Source of the DNA: Prinia subflava
Lineage: Eukaryota > Chordata > Aves > Passeriformes > Cisticolidae
Length of the DNA: 64,000 nucleotides
Reading direction: 5' to 3'
NCBI RefSeq assembly: GCF_021018805.1
Contig: NC_086257.1
Location: 14,442,693 to 14,506,692 of the forward strand
Each line of letters starts with the position of its first letter. Position 1 is the stretch's first letter. The notes beneath the pieces were generated by a model, which did no database searches, was not told the origin of the DNA, and saw nothing but the letters and a program-made list of their open reading frames with translations. This document shows positions 26,005-38,566 of this stretch, piece by piece. Position numbers and translations under genes: made by a program.

Positions 26005-26206
26005 GGGTGAGGCATGGATTTGGGAAGTGCTTGTTACTCATTCCAGCTCTCAACTGGTCTCAGGCAAGTCACCACAGAGGGTGGTGTGAAAATCTCCCAG
26101 AAAAGCCAAAGCCCAAGTAAAATAAGAAATGTAACAGCTGATCAAGACAAACAAGACTTGTTTGGTAAAGAGGAGAATGGGATCAATATGTGTCAAATCC
26201 AGCTGG
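26005..26206 (+). other. Candidate first coding exon, weak
   Basis: The acceptor-like sequence TTCAGTTACAG is followed by an in-frame TGA, then an ATG with G at -3 and G at +4 (26014). A 64-codon frame then runs to the strong donor GTAAGT at 26207. The translation is hydrophilic and has no recognisable domain. Part of the interval (26036-26075) resembles a MIR-like SINE core. It could be a non-coding exon or a chance arrangement. Confidence 0.08.
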
Positions 26207-28499
26207 GTAAGTCTGCTGCACTGTGGGGCTTCTGAAACCCTGACAAGTAAACCTGTGAGGGCAGGCTGGGCATTTTAGGAGCTAGCTGAGCAAAGACATT
26301 CATTGCCACAGAGTAGCCTCATTGTCAGACTAATCAGAGCATAGGTAACTGCAGCAGTAAGGCAAATCTAACAGAAATCCATTCACAAAGAACTGAGAGC
26401 AAATGGAAAGAGAAAAAAAGAAAAATTCTTCAAATACTTGGCATAGAACATCATCATCCTGATACCACAAGTGAGTGCAACAGCAACGAGCAAAATTCCT
26501 GTCACTCTGCAGAACACAGAGCCCTGCAGCTACCAGCTTTTCTGATGGGAGCAGGGAATCCCTGCAGAGGCACAAATAGCAGCATCTGGCTCTGGGTTGA
26601 ATTCCCAAGGTCACATTTAAGCAGAGCAAAGATTTAGCTGCTGCTGAGACTTGAAATGCAGTGCAAAGCACCACGTTGGGCTGGCAGAAGTGCTGTGCCC
26701 ACGCAGAGCTCTGCCAGGGGGGAGCAGTGCCAGGGGCAGGGAGTGCCACGTCCAGGGAAGCCCTCCTGCTCTCTGCCCTCCCTGGAGCACTGTGGCACTG
26801 CCAGGTCACAGCTCCAGCAGCACTGCATGGACCCAGTCCCTCCAGGCAGGTACCCAGGAATGCACTGTCAGGGTGGAGGGAGATGAAGGAGGAAGATTTT
26901 ATCACTGAGACTGTAATTGCACTTAATCATTTCACATTATAACCGAGTAACTGGCTTCCAGGTCATTGCCCTACAGAGGATCTGCTGCACAGGGACTGCC
27001 GAGACTTGACTGCTTTTGATGAAAAGTCCCTGCAATTACAAAATTCCTGGAAAACATCTGGTTTCAAGACAGCATTTTCTGATTGAAAGCACAGTTCAGG
27101 GCAATTCCAGCCAGCACAAATGGTGAGATCCCCTCTCTGTGGAGCAGGGATCCAAGGCACAGGAGGTGATTTTCACTGGAGAGTTGACAGCAAAGCAAAC
27201 TGCAGGAGGAGAATCCTGACTGCAGTGTTTGCTCCAGGTACACAAGGGCAATTCTCATTAGCAACAAAGTCATTATTTAACATAATCTTTATCTTCTCCT
27301 TGAAGAGAAAATTGGTACATGGCCAAAGGTTCTGTTTCCCACCCATCCAGCTTGCCCAAAAGCCATCTTAAATTTTGTCATTAGCTTTCCTGCCTGACTC
27401 TCCCACCACAGGATTTGTATGCTTCATAAAAATTAATGAATTAACTCTGCCAGCAGCTCTATGACAACAGAAAGTATTACCCCCACTTTACATATTTTAA
27501 AGATGCAGACAACACCACAGGCCTGCACTGGATGTCCAATATAAAGGATGGGAGTCTCATGGATTTCTAGGGTGCCTGATATTTTTATGCTCTGAGAGCA
27601 GTTCCAAGAAAATTCTGTTAAAGACACAAATATGAAATTCTTGGAATACAAATGTGATTTATCTCCATCCTATCAGTCAGGAACCTGAGAGAAAGTAAAT
27701 TAGGCCTTTATTTGCTCAAATCTTCCTCTATAGCCCCTGAAGAGAAGTAAAGCAACTTGTGTCCACATGGCTGTGCAACGCCCACCATAGGTCTCCCCTC
27801 TCCATAGACTTTCCTCATAAGTGTGGAATGAGTTTTCAGAAATGGAATAATGAACATATTTCCAACAGACTTTGTGGTTCAGTCTCCTCCAGCTCAGCAC
27901 TGCTTTGTTGCTCTTACAGAGTCAACAGGGCTTCCAAATGGTCTGGCTGCAGTGCAGCAGTTCCTGTTCATGCTGTGGTGCACTTCTGTACCTCCAGTTT
28001 TGATACTGAACAAGCCTACAATGAAATGTCAGCCTGTGCTCCGACAGTCTGATAATTATGAAGGAGCTACTTATCTGTCTAATGAAAGAGTGATGAGGAT
28101 AATAAGAAGATCTGGCCTGTGATACTGTTCATTTATCACGAAGATGTTAATTAAATGTTGTTAAATCTTTGATGGTCTGGCTATTTGCAAAGAAGGGCTG
28201 TCACTGTTTCTGGCCATGAATGCTTGGTGTGGTCTCTAGCAGGAGGAAAAAATACTTTTTTCCTGAATTAGCCTTTTTTTCAAGTCTCTGGATGTGCATA
28301 TGCCAAGCCTTGGTTTGCAAAAGCACATGAGGGCAGCAAGTGCCTGTGTAAATGGAATCATTACCCAGGTTGCAAATGCAAGAAACTCAGCATGCAAAGA
28401 AAAAAATGCATCAAACAGTCCCCACTTCTTCCCTGGAAACACAGACCCAAGGAGCCACTTGCAAAATGCAGCCTTAGATCTTGAGCTGCTGCAGCTGCC
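26207..28499. other. Gene-free stretch with a possible MIR-like remnant
   Basis: No supported gene. A minus-strand frame of 191 codons at 26330-26905 lies over a GC-rich segment and shows no domain. A MIR-like phrase lies at 27465-27530. The remainder is unique-looking. Confidence 0.45.
27465..27530 (-). repeat. Possible MIR-like SINE remnant
   Basis: Plus-strand GTATTACCCCCACTTTACAT followed by AAAGATGCAGACAACACCAC resembles the reversed 3' part of MIR-class SINEs (ATTATCCCCATTTTACAGATG pattern). The match is diverged and short. Confidence 0.35.
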
Positions 28500-28720
28500 A
28501 TCTGCAGACTGCTTTCAAAATGTAATAAAATGCAATTTGAACAGGAGGTAAAGAATGTGATATGTGCTTTATAGCTAAATAATTAACAAAATGAATTGAA
28601 AAGACTGAAATATTCATAGCTTTAAATATTTATAAATTAATTTTTAAAGTCACTACGCAGTATTGAGTTATCTTTAAAAGTCTGCCAATCTAGGACCTCT
28701 CAGTTTCATTTCTGCTTGTT
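28500..28720. promoter_or_regulatory. AT-rich block, possible conserved non-coding element
   Basis: A strongly AT-rich interval with TAATTA near 28581, ATTAATTTTT near 28636 and ATATTTATAAA stretches, and no long frame. It is smaller and less TAATTA-dense than the blocks at 16230 and 23590. The regulatory reading is speculative. Confidence 0.18.
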
Positions 28721-31700
28721 ATTACAGTTATTAATGCTCAAGAAATGACAGGGGCTTGGCAAGAAAGATGAAATGCAGCTTCCAAAACAGAAACAGCAGC
28801 TAATGGTTGTGCACTAGTGTAGGGTCAGCTACTCTGCTGGCAGCCACTGGAGGAAACCCAGCTCCTGATCACCCTGAGTGGATGTGCCCAGAGCTAGACA
28901 AGCCATGCTGAGCTGTGCCAATAAATCCCCCAAGGCAGCAATTCCTGCCCCCATCAATGTTAGCAACAGCCTGTTGCTGGCTGTCTGATACAGGGGAGAG
29001 CAACAACATCCCTCTGCCTGGGGTCCTTCTGGCCAGCTCAGCAGCGTGCTGTGCCTCAGTGACAGGCAAGGAAGACCAACAGAGCACATTGGCTGTAGCT
29101 GGATCTTATTCCTCCCTGTCCCCACAACAGTCTGCACACTACAGTGGGAACTGCACCTGTCCTTATTTGTCCCAAGACAAATTAAAATATTAATAATGAG
29201 ATCGGTGTCATTCCGCTCTGGCACCACAGTACCATGCAGGAGGAGACCCCTGCCTGCTCTCCTACACCAATATCTGGAAACATTCCCCCTGAACACAGCC
29301 AGTTTGCTGGACATGCACAGTCCCCTCATGCTCCCAAAGGCCACAGGCACCAGAGCACCTCAGGCTCCTCCTGCGTGTCCCCCTCGCAAACACAGAGTAA
29401 CAATGGCACAGGAGCAATGATCCTATTCAGTATTTCTGCCCTATGTTTCTCCTTCACTTCCCTTTGATACTTATTTCTGATAAATACTCTGTATTCATGT
29501 AGCAGCAGGAGACCATTACCCTTTGACAAGTCTGCTTCCATTGACATCTCTGCATTATTCTCATTTCATGTGACTCAGATGGGTTACATTTAAAGAGGCT
29601 GACATAGTAGTGCTTAGAAGAACAACAAAAATTGTCAGACTATTTTTTATATAACCTAAGTAAATCATTACTTTTTTTTTTTTTTTAAGGTATTTCAGTA
29701 TTTGCAAGTGTGTGAATATGCGGAGCTTGTGTCTTTCCAGAACAACAAGAATGAAAGGTCAGTTTATGACTCACAGAAGAAATAGTTTAATATCATTTTC
29801 TTAGATGGTTTCATAGTTTAATCCAGAGCATTGCTTTAATCTTTTGCTTTAATCTAGGACTAGGCTTCAAATAGAGCTGAATACCATAATAGAATGAATA
29901 ATCACAAATATGAACAGTTCCAAATGGGACATCATGGGACATAACCAGTGAATAGGATAGTTTTATAAAGATACTTTTTTAAACCAGAAGATCATTCTTC
30001 TGATCAGCCAATGCTGTTGCATCTGCTCCTGAGCAGTTCTGGTCCATCACAGCCTATGCCATGAAGAGATAAGGATTTAAGAGATGCAGATCACCCTCTG
30101 TCTGGCGATGTAGATTACCTGAACTTCCCTGCTTTTCACTCACACTTTCTGGCAATTTCCTGTCTTGACTTAATCTTTTAAAAAGAACTCATTTAAATAA
30201 TGATCCTTCTCTAACAGTCAATTGCTTTCTCGAAGTGAGCTGATGTAAATCGAGTAGGTGGCTTGTCATCACATCATAGAAACATCAGAGAGATGCAGCA
30301 AACTTCATCAGGCTGCAATTAGTGTTTTCAGAGCAATTTATATAGTTCATTTTGTAATGCCACTGCTGGTCCTACAGAGTGAGGATTTCTCTTCATGCTT
30401 ACAGATGTTACTCAAAACAGTTATAAAACTTCTTCCTTTAGAATCACTCTATTTATGGGATAATTTATTACATGTATAGGCAACTGAATAAATCAGAAAG
30501 AATTTGAAAGGCAAAACATACCCTTTTCCAGTTCAGAAAGTGTCTATGTACATAATACCATCTTCTTGGACACTGTACAAAATTATTGGTTTATTTATTT
30601 ATAAGAATAATGACAGCCTTGCAGCTTGTTAGTGACTAGTCTGTACTGAGAATTTGGTATTTGAAGCCTGACCTTTGAATAGGAAACAGCAGCTGAAGTG
30701 GTTATTTCTTGTCTTTGAATAAATAAAGTACTCCCTAGAGCTAGAACTGAAGAACCCCAGAAGCCCTTTCTGCAAGTCTCCTCCTGAAGCTTCCACTGCA
30801 GCAAACCCCAGTGCAGAGATTGCCTGTGGTTATTCTGGAAAAACTGTTCAGGACAGCCCAGGGGAACCAGGGACAGGTGGGCACTTTGGGCAGGCACTCT
30901 GTGGAATGAGAGAGCTGGGAGGGCACAGGCACCTCCTGGTGCCAGCAGCTCCCCAGCACCCCCAGGCAGCCCCACCTGGGACCCCCAGCAGCCATCCCTG
31001 CCTCTCTCACCCTCACAGGCAGCTCTGCCATGGATTATTTCTTCCCAGATTATCCCCGAGGAGGTTTTGATGGAAGGAGCTGTCAGGGGAGATAGTTTAG
31101 ATGCTGGGAGGATAATCCCCATCTATCTGCTTTAAAAGGGAAGTAAATAAAAATGCTCTCCTTAAATCACAGAGGCACGTGGGTTTATTTGGCTGAACAT
31201 CACCAAAGCATTTGTTCCTTGATCTGAAGGCAGAGAGTAAGGGCAGTAGTAACCTGGGGCAGGGGGAATAACAGCTACCATGAGCACTGATGGCATTGAA
31301 AACTGCTGTGCCAGCAACCTGCAAAACAAGCCAACACTTTATATCCCCCAATTTACTCTGCACTGACACCTTACAAAGGAGTATCTCATAAAATAGTCAC
31401 TTAGCAAATATTACCAAGGGAAATGTGTGACTATGGGGTGTTTCATTCTGCTGAATACTCAGGTGAGCTAGATTTGTGGTGAGACACCTAGCTGCATGAT
31501 GAGAAGTCAAAGGAATAACAAGATCACAGTTGCTGTCACCAAAGAAAGAAAAGAATCACACTGAAATGAGATGCAGACATTCAAGAGTTCAGGTAAATAA
31601 CCATGGGAACAGAACACCTGGGGAGCTGCAAGTGGGAGCTGCACAGCTTTATAAGGAAGGCAAATTTAGTTCAAACACGAGCTTAGTTTTGTTCTAAAGT

Positions 31701-32812
31701 TATAAATTTGAGGAAGGCACAAATAATTATAAGTTTTTTTCTGCCTTTGTTTTGCAGGTCAGACCATGTTGCAAAAGTGGTTGATACTTTTTTTGAAATC
31801 AATGATAGAAACAACCATTTTTACCATCTAGCCTGAACTTGAATTCCTTTGATAACATTGATATTCTTGGTTGGAATAAAATGTTGAAGTTCTAAGATGT
31901 TAACGTGTCAGAGATGCCTCAGAGAATGTGATCTCTGCCTCACCTGTGGCTCTGCCCTTCTCAGAGCTGGGTCAGAGGCTGCTGGAGAGGCTGAAAAGCC
32001 AGAGGTGATGCCTTCTAAAATATCTCTTGATTTTCAGATGCCCTCTCTTTGCTATCAGTCTCTTACAGCATCTTGCTGTAGTCAAACCTGACTCTGTCCA
32101 GCACTCTTGAGCCTGTCTTGGTGTTGAATTCTACAGATTAATTCTTCATATGTTACAAGAATAATCCTAGATTAGAATTTCAGCCTGAATTTCAGAACTT
32201 TAAAAGGAGCCAATTCCTTAAAACTTTTCAGAACATTAAGACAAAGCTTTTAGATGTCCCAAGACATTCCTGACACCAAGTTTTACTCATGCTCTACAAA
32301 GTTTTGCATCCAGTGTCCATTCTGCCCTGATGAAAAGCAGATACAATATTTATTTGCTTATGTAAGATTGTCTCCTCTAGGCACTGGGCCCAAGTGTAAC
32401 AATCATCTTCTCTTGAGAGGATGGCTTTGAACCAAGCCATCTTGATGAAGTATTTCTCATAGCCTCATTTACAGCTGTGCCTCAGCCAAACAACCCAGGC
32501 TCCAGAACAAAACACAAACAGAAACTCCAGCAGGAACTGCTCAAGCACCCTGGTACTTTGGAACTGAGGTTTGGCAGAAGAATAAAAACCAGAGAGAGAT
32601 CCTTTGTACTGCTGTCTTTTGAGCTCTTTGATGAAAACTGAGGCTTGCAGGGTAATTTCAAGCCATGTAGCAACATGAATAGCTGCTGATAATGCGGACA
32701 AGTCAAATTAACAAGCTAACTAATATTAGAAACAAAGACATCCATGGCTGTGTGTCTACTCCAGCCATCTAGGCTGAATACCTATTTCATGCCAGAGCTG
32801 GAGGAGGAATCA

Positions 32813-32831
32813 ATATTATTATTATTTATTT
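32813..32831. repeat. ATT microsatellite
   Basis: Imperfect run of ATT units, about six copies, in AT-rich surroundings. Confidence 0.8.
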
Positions 32832-33001
32832 AATTCCAACTCTCACATTGTAGCGAAGATCTTAGAATGAAATAGACAGGGATGTTTTCTAGAGCATTTT
32901 GACAATACTAGTCATAGAATTTATTAAGAAGAAGCATCCAATTTTTTGAAGAATATTTTAGACTTTTAAATGAAGCAAAAATCTTCTTAAAAACTACATT
33001 C

Positions 33002-33017
33002 TTTTTTTTTTTTTTTT
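33002..33017. repeat. Poly-T run (T16) before an acceptor-like CAG
   Basis: Sixteen T followed by CCTTTCAG, a textbook polypyrimidine tract and AG. The sequence after it is open in one frame for about 32 codons before a stop. It may be a decoy splice acceptor. Confidence 0.8.
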
Positions 33018-33416
33018 CCTTTCAGAAGGGTAATTTTCTCATATTTCTGTTCCAGTTGCCAGACACTGACAAAAGCTTGGATGTGTGTTTAGATGGTTGT
33101 GACTCTTTGGCACTGCTTGGCTGATTCCTTGTGAACCTCATGCTGCACAGCCTGCTGAGACACAAAAAGCACACCTGAAATGTGGAACTCAGGACTACTT
33201 TCCACCTCAATGTATTCTCCTGTCTGGCAAACATTTCCTGTGTCAGATGTAGGGCTCCATGGAAGCAAACCAGAGCCCACAGGCAGAAGTACACAGACCT
33301 GGCCAGATACCTGGTTTGGATTTGACAGAAGGCCAGTGCCTTATCCCTGCAGGATAAAATCTCTTTGACAGCTCTGATCTAACCTGAAAGCATTTGCAGC
33401 TACCAACATCACACAC

Positions 33417-33422
33417 CTCCTC
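33417..33422. repeat. Target-site duplication, left copy
   Basis: CTCCTC, identical to 33753-33758. The two copies flank the solo LTR exactly at its terminal dinucleotides. Confidence 0.85.
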
Positions 33423-33752
33423 TGTTGCTACTGAGTACGGATGGCACAGGAGCAATGACATGACTCCCAGCAGAAATGAGAGCAATCTTTATTCTTCGAA
33501 ATCTTCCTTCTATACAGCACTTCAGTACAATGAATATGATTGGTCTTTCAGAGCCTACACCTCTTTGTAAACATCTTTGCCAGTAAACACATTAGAAAAA
33601 CACCACCTGCTGATGGCTTTTCACTTCTCCAGGATTGTTTGGATTCTTCCTTAGGATTTTCCCAGGCCAGAATGAGAGAGTTGCTTGCTTGTCTTTCACA
33701 CAGACTCTAGCAGTGCCTGAACTCTAAAATCTGACCACTGACAGTTCCCACA
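33423..33752 (-). mobile_element. Solo LTR of an endogenous retrovirus
   Basis: This 330-base element lies on the minus strand. It begins TGTGGGAAC and ends AGCAACA, so it has the TG...CA ends expected of a retroviral LTR. It is flanked by a perfect 6-base target duplication. On the minus strand the order is canonical: CCAAT at 33543-33539, a TATA-like TATAGAA around 33514-33508, and AATAAA at 33493-33488, about 65 bases from the 3' end. No gag, pol or env sequence and no second LTR is present, so it is the product of recombination between two LTRs. A 6-base duplication suits ERVK-type or alpharetrovirus-like elements. The exact family needs a library search. Confidence 0.85.
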
Positions 33753-33758
33753 CTCCTC
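33753..33758. repeat. Target-site duplication, right copy
   Basis: CTCCTC, identical to the copy ending at 33422. It confirms the right boundary of the solo LTR. Confidence 0.85.
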
Positions 33759-36700
33759 CAGCACTAAACATTTCCTGAGAAGAGCCTGGTGAGCAGAGAG
33801 AAGGAGCGATTTCAGTGAGAATAAAGATGAAAAGCTAAGAGCAAGAACACAGAGGAGAAACCCTGTGTGGGTGCTGGGATCCAAAACACACTCTCTTGCT
33901 CTCCTTTATCAGACTTTTTTTCCTGCCTGGGAACACCCAGAGCAGCATCAGCTGTGCCCTTTTCCCCTCCCCTGTGCTGGAGCAGCCCTGCCTGGCCACA
34001 GCAGGGTGGGAGCAGGGTGTGGGCTGCTGCCTCTCCCCTGGCTGGCTCAGCAGCAGGTGGCAGTGGCAGTGTCACCGCGATGGGAACGCACGCTGCTCAT
34101 CAGGTGCTGCTGTGTGAGCTGGCACAAACCTCACTCAGCTTGTGTGAAGGGCAGAGGGGAGAGTTTTTAAATTGCCTCATGCCTCAAGGACACCCATCCT
34201 CACTCAAAGGTCAAGAGTATTGAAAAGAAAGCCCTTCCTGATGCAAGCAGCCTGAAAAAGATGCAGCAGGGATTAAGGCACTGCCTGGCACTGACAGGCA
34301 GGGGAGGGGCAGGGTTGGGTAAGTGTTTGCTGAGATGTGGCAAATGCAAAATTGATTTTCTTCTTCATTTAACACGTTTTTCACTCTCTTCCCCCCTTCT
34401 CCACCCCCTTATGATTAAAATTTAAAACAACAGTGGCTTCAAGATGTAAACACAAAAGTTCAGAGGGGAGTCATGACGAGAGGGGTCTGAGAGAAGAATC
34501 AGCTGCAAAGAAAGTTCTGAATTAGGAAAGCTTCAGAGATGCAGATATGGTATGAAAAGGAGTTCCCTGAGGAAAGAGGAAGGAAATGGTTTAGATTTCA
34601 GCACGCTCCAGAAGATCTGAGCTCCTGATTCCTCTGAGAGAAGGGTTACATGAACACTGCGGCTAAGTCAGTGGGGGCCACACCCTTGGTTTACTTGAAC
34701 TTGCACAGGATTTCCTCATGTTCATTTTACTTCAGAGGCAGCAAACAGGAATTAATTAGACATTTTCTGGAAGAGGAAAAATACACCATTGATTTTAAAT
34801 TTAACAGACTTTCCAACTGTCTTTTCACCTGGAAAAAGCTGGGAATGTTCTGTGGGTCTGTAACGTTATCCTCATTTACTGCACAGCAGGAATGTTGGTG
34901 TGTGTGTGTGTGTATGTGTAAAATAGGTTGGAAATATTCTAAATTGCAGCTATGAAAGTGTTTCTTCAAATATCACAGGCTACTTTCCAACTTTCCTGTC
35001 TAATTTAACATTAATTAACCTGAATTAACACAGGTCTACCATCACTATGTCCTCAGAAAATGATTACTTATTTTAAATTTTGCAAACCAGGCTAGAGTCC
35101 TCAGCTAGGTTTGGCTCTGCAAATCTTCTAAGAAATTAACATCTCAACAGGGCTTTTTATGGGAACAGCAATAGGTGATTGTTGGAAAAGCCCCAGTTCC
35201 CAGAAATTTAGCACAGCACTGCCTGGATTTTAACTCCAGTATAAAACACAAACTGTAAAAACTTTCATTTCTTTTTTTCAGCTGCAGTTCAGAAACAATG
35301 TTTCTAAAGGATGCTGCACCATATAAATCTCATGCATGAAAAATTACAGAAAGCAGAGAGTGACTGGACACGGGTGGGGAGCCCCAGGACGCTGCTCCAT
35401 GGCAGCCACGGAGCCCTGGTGGCTCAGGCCCTTCCCAAGTCACAAGAATCTGAAATCATCTCCAACCTGGAAATCAGAAAATGATGCCCTCAGCTACTTG
35501 TTAAACATGGAATGATTCTACATTCTATTCACTATGCCTTTCCTGAGAACCAAGGTAAGGTCAGCTTCAAAGCCTTTCTTACCCTGTTGGACTTAAAATA
35601 GAATTATGTCAGAGACAACTTGAATATGGCTAGATAGAACTCATACAATGTGTTCCACTGAGTCTGGTTGGTGGGGATTATGAGTCTAATCATGTTCTCC
35701 ACCCAAATCCAGATAAAGATGAAGAAGTTTCCCCTTGTTGGATGTATAGTCTGAACTGGAACTGTCCAGCTCACGGGACTGTAGTGGACTAAGCTGCACT
35801 GGGTTATCAAAGTTCTGTTTCAGGAAATATTTCATGTTATAAAACTTCCTGGGGAAAAGTGTTTTCCACACAGCATGAATTGTGTCAGTGCAGTGACAAT
35901 GTTCAAACTCTGCTCTGTCCTCCAGCCTGAATTTCTGTACAAGGATCAGCTCAGAGCCTATGCTTGGCTCTACCTCAGGATGTGCCTTTGGGATTGCTCT
36001 GCCCATATGCTCCATCCTCTTTTCCCTTGAGAGCAGGAGATACACAGGAGGCAGCAACCTGCTCCAGTGAGCCAGCAAAATCCAAATCCAGTAAGAAGGT
36101 GGGAGGTTTCTGGCAAAGAAGAGCCACATCAAAGCACTCTCCAGTATCCGCCTGCCAAAAAGGATTTTGGAACCCCTCCTCTTGCTCTGTGATGATTTAC
36201 TTCTGCAGCAAGGGGAGTTTTCCATGGGCTTATTAACTGCCTCCAGGAGGCTTTTGGCAAATTACATTGCCATCTTCTTCCTTGAGTGCATCCCACTGAA
36301 ATCTGTATTGCTGTCACCTGCCCCCACCTCTCTTGGTGGCAGCTCCTCTGTTCAGCTCTTCTTCCACTCTGCATTCCCGTTAGACTAGCAATATCTGCAT
36401 AATATCTTTGGGGGAAACGAGCTTTTGAAATACAGCTTTTGTTTTAATGACAGAACAGCATATGCTGTCACTCCTCCAAGCATTTTCTAAGTGGTGAAAA
36501 TGCTCTCAACTTATTTAAGTACAGTATTTTTCCACCAAGGCTCTTTGTGTAACGATGCTCCCACCTCATTTTCTTTCAGTAGTGGTGGTTGCAAACAGGG
36601 CACATGGAAGCCAAAATGATACAGGCTGCAACTCAGACAAGAGCTAGTCAGGGGTGGTAACAGACCCCAAAAGACAGACTCAAAAATAAACCAGGAGGCT

Positions 36701-38528
36701 CTGAGATTAGGAGCCTTTGAAACAGCTACAAAGACAACAGACACAGCCTGGGCTTGCTGTCCTTTCCAATTTTGTGCACATGAAATGCCCCTGTCAATGG
36801 ATGCAGTGTGTGACATTGACTGAAGCTGCACGGCTGCCCTTTGTGCCATGTGGTGGCTGGATATGAAAGTGCCTCCAGACCCAGGGCAGGCTCCCAATGC
36901 CTCCTGCCAGCCCAGAGTCCAGCCCTGACCCACCTGTGGCCCCTGCCCTGCGGCTGCCTGCCCTCGCTGCCAGCACGTGGAGTCACTGCCAGAGGTCAGG
37001 AATGAGAGGTGTTCCTGGTGAGTTCAAGGCTGACATCCACCCTGATGACAAGCCATACAAGAAAGCCCTGTGCTTAGGTTTGTACCTCTGGCACAAGGAG
37101 CACTGTCCCCTTGCCAGCACCTGCACACAGGCAGGGAGTGGTACCTGTGACCTGGAACAAAACTTGTACAGCACAGAGAGCAAGAGGTAGAGGTTGGTCA
37201 CAGGATGGAAAAGCTCAGAAGCCACCTCCACACTGCCCAAGGAATTTCCCATGGCTCACTTGTGCACCTCTCCTGTTTGACAGCATCTTTCTGCCTCTTC
37301 TGGCTGTGAGAACAACTGTGATTCCAGATGGTATCTGCTCCCATGCGAGTCCCACTCAGTGTGCTTGCACATGTGTTTTGACTTGTTTTGTTTAGATTTG
37401 CAATATCATCCCTGGCTGGACAAATGCAAAGTGACTTACTGGCAAAGAGGGTTTTTTTTTTAAATTATTGAACTATTTATTTGCTCATTAGCTTTGATTA
37501 CTAGTGGCCATGAGTTATTTAAATCAAATTTGACCTTTGAATTCAAAACACAAACAAAAACGAAAGCAACAACAAACCCAGCAACAACATCTGTCAGTCT
37601 TAGGCCTGGCCAAAGGAGCACAGGGCATGAGTGGCCTTTTCTGCAGAGGGAGAGGGCTTTCTTGGAGCTTTCACTTCCCACATCAACAGATGTTTGCTTA
37701 TTTCCCCAGTGATTCCAAGAGTGAACAGGCAGAGCATGTGCTCTAGAGAATCCCATTTTAATACACACAGGCATCAGAGAGAAGGACATTCCTGCATTTT
37801 CTTAAAGTGAAAACAGGAAATCTCCATAACCCAACCAGCACACTGATATTCCCAGATTTGTTTTTAAATGAAAGTGGTTGGTACCTGTTCCAAGAGACTG
37901 CAAATCTCCCAGCTCTGCTCTGGTGTGCAGCTGACACCCCCTCTCAGACATGCAGCTGGCTCCAGAGCTTTCATTTATTTCAGAAAATAGTTGAAGTATG
38001 AAAGTGTAGACAGAGACTGGAGGAGTTCCAAAGGCCTCAAAATGTCACCCTTGTTATTAAAGCAAAAAGAGAATGTAGGAAACTGGCTGAGAAAAGGTCA
38101 AAAGTTTTTGTGAAAGAATCAAATTGCTCCTTGCTTCTGCAGCTGTTACCTGCCGTGGTGTTGACACTTTCACTAATAAAATGTGAGGAAAATGCTGGAT
38201 GTATCCCAAAGCAAACTGATGTGTTGGGAAGATGGGATTTGCTCCATCTGATGTCCCAGTAAGGAAACTTTCCCACCCCACAGTCGTTTTTGGATGTGCT
38301 GCCCACATTAAAAAAGATGACTCAGGAGTGAGTAGAGGAAGGTGTGGAGTGACTGGAGGTGGTGCTAGTGTTGCCACCCCCAAGGATCTCCTTTGCAGGC
38401 AACTGTAGACTGATGAGGAAGAAACAAGCACATCCATCCCCACCAGGGTGATTGGAGAGGCAGTTCCTCAGCTTAGAGAACATACCCAGCTCGGATTTGA
38501 CAGTCAGAAGTAGCAGTCTGTGCCATTA
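33759..38528. other. Gene-free stretch
   Basis: No supported gene. A small group of CpG lies at 34076-34092. A TG microsatellite lies at 34898-34914. The 179-codon minus-strand frame at 35686-36225 was examined and shows no recognisable domain; a frame of this length is expected about once by chance here. AT-rich sequence at 34975-35070 contains TTAATTAA. Confidence 0.5.
34898..34920. repeat. TG microsatellite
   Basis: About eight GT units followed by the interrupted ATGTGTA. Likely length-variable. Confidence 0.9.
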
Positions 38529-38529
38529 G

Positions 38530-38566
38530 GAAAAAAAAAACAAAAACCAAAAAACCTAAAAAACCC
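38530..38566 (-). repeat. A-rich/C tract, reverse of the T/G tract type
   Basis: A10 followed by C-separated A runs. Read on the minus strand this is GGGTTTTTT, GGTTTTTTGG and T10, the same texture as 22501-22610. Confidence 0.85.

Larger units (their letters stand above)
28721..33422. other. Gene-free stretch
   Basis: No supported gene. Minus-strand frames of 173 codons (28829-29350) and 175 codons (30595-31122) have no recognisable content and lie over GC-rich sequence. Poly-T runs lie at 29672-29686 and 33002-33017. An ATT microsatellite lies at 32813-32831. A near-perfect 17-base palindrome (AGCAACAG C CTGTTGCT) lies at 28962-28978. The last six bases are the left copy of the LTR target-site duplication. 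Confidence 0.5.

Noticed and set aside
26330..26905. 191-codon minus-strand open frame with cysteine-rich translation
   Set aside because: It lies over GC-rich DNA open in several phases; cysteines are irregularly spaced and match no domain that I know.
28962..28978. 17-base near-perfect palindrome AGCAACAG-C-CTGTTGCT
   Set aside because: Too short for a microRNA or terminator hairpin and expected occasionally by chance.
28829..29350. 173-codon minus-strand frame next to an LTR-like 18-mer, considered as retroviral coding sequence
   Set aside because: No gag, pol or env motif can be seen, and the composition is that of chance frames.
30595..31122. 175-codon minus-strand frame
   Set aside because: No domain; spans a C-rich stretch poor in stop codons.
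35686..36225. 179-codon minus-strand open frame, considered as a viral or pseudogene relic
   Set aside because: No recognisable motif of any retroviral, hepadnaviral or cellular family. A rough calculation gives about one frame of this size by chance in 64 kb.
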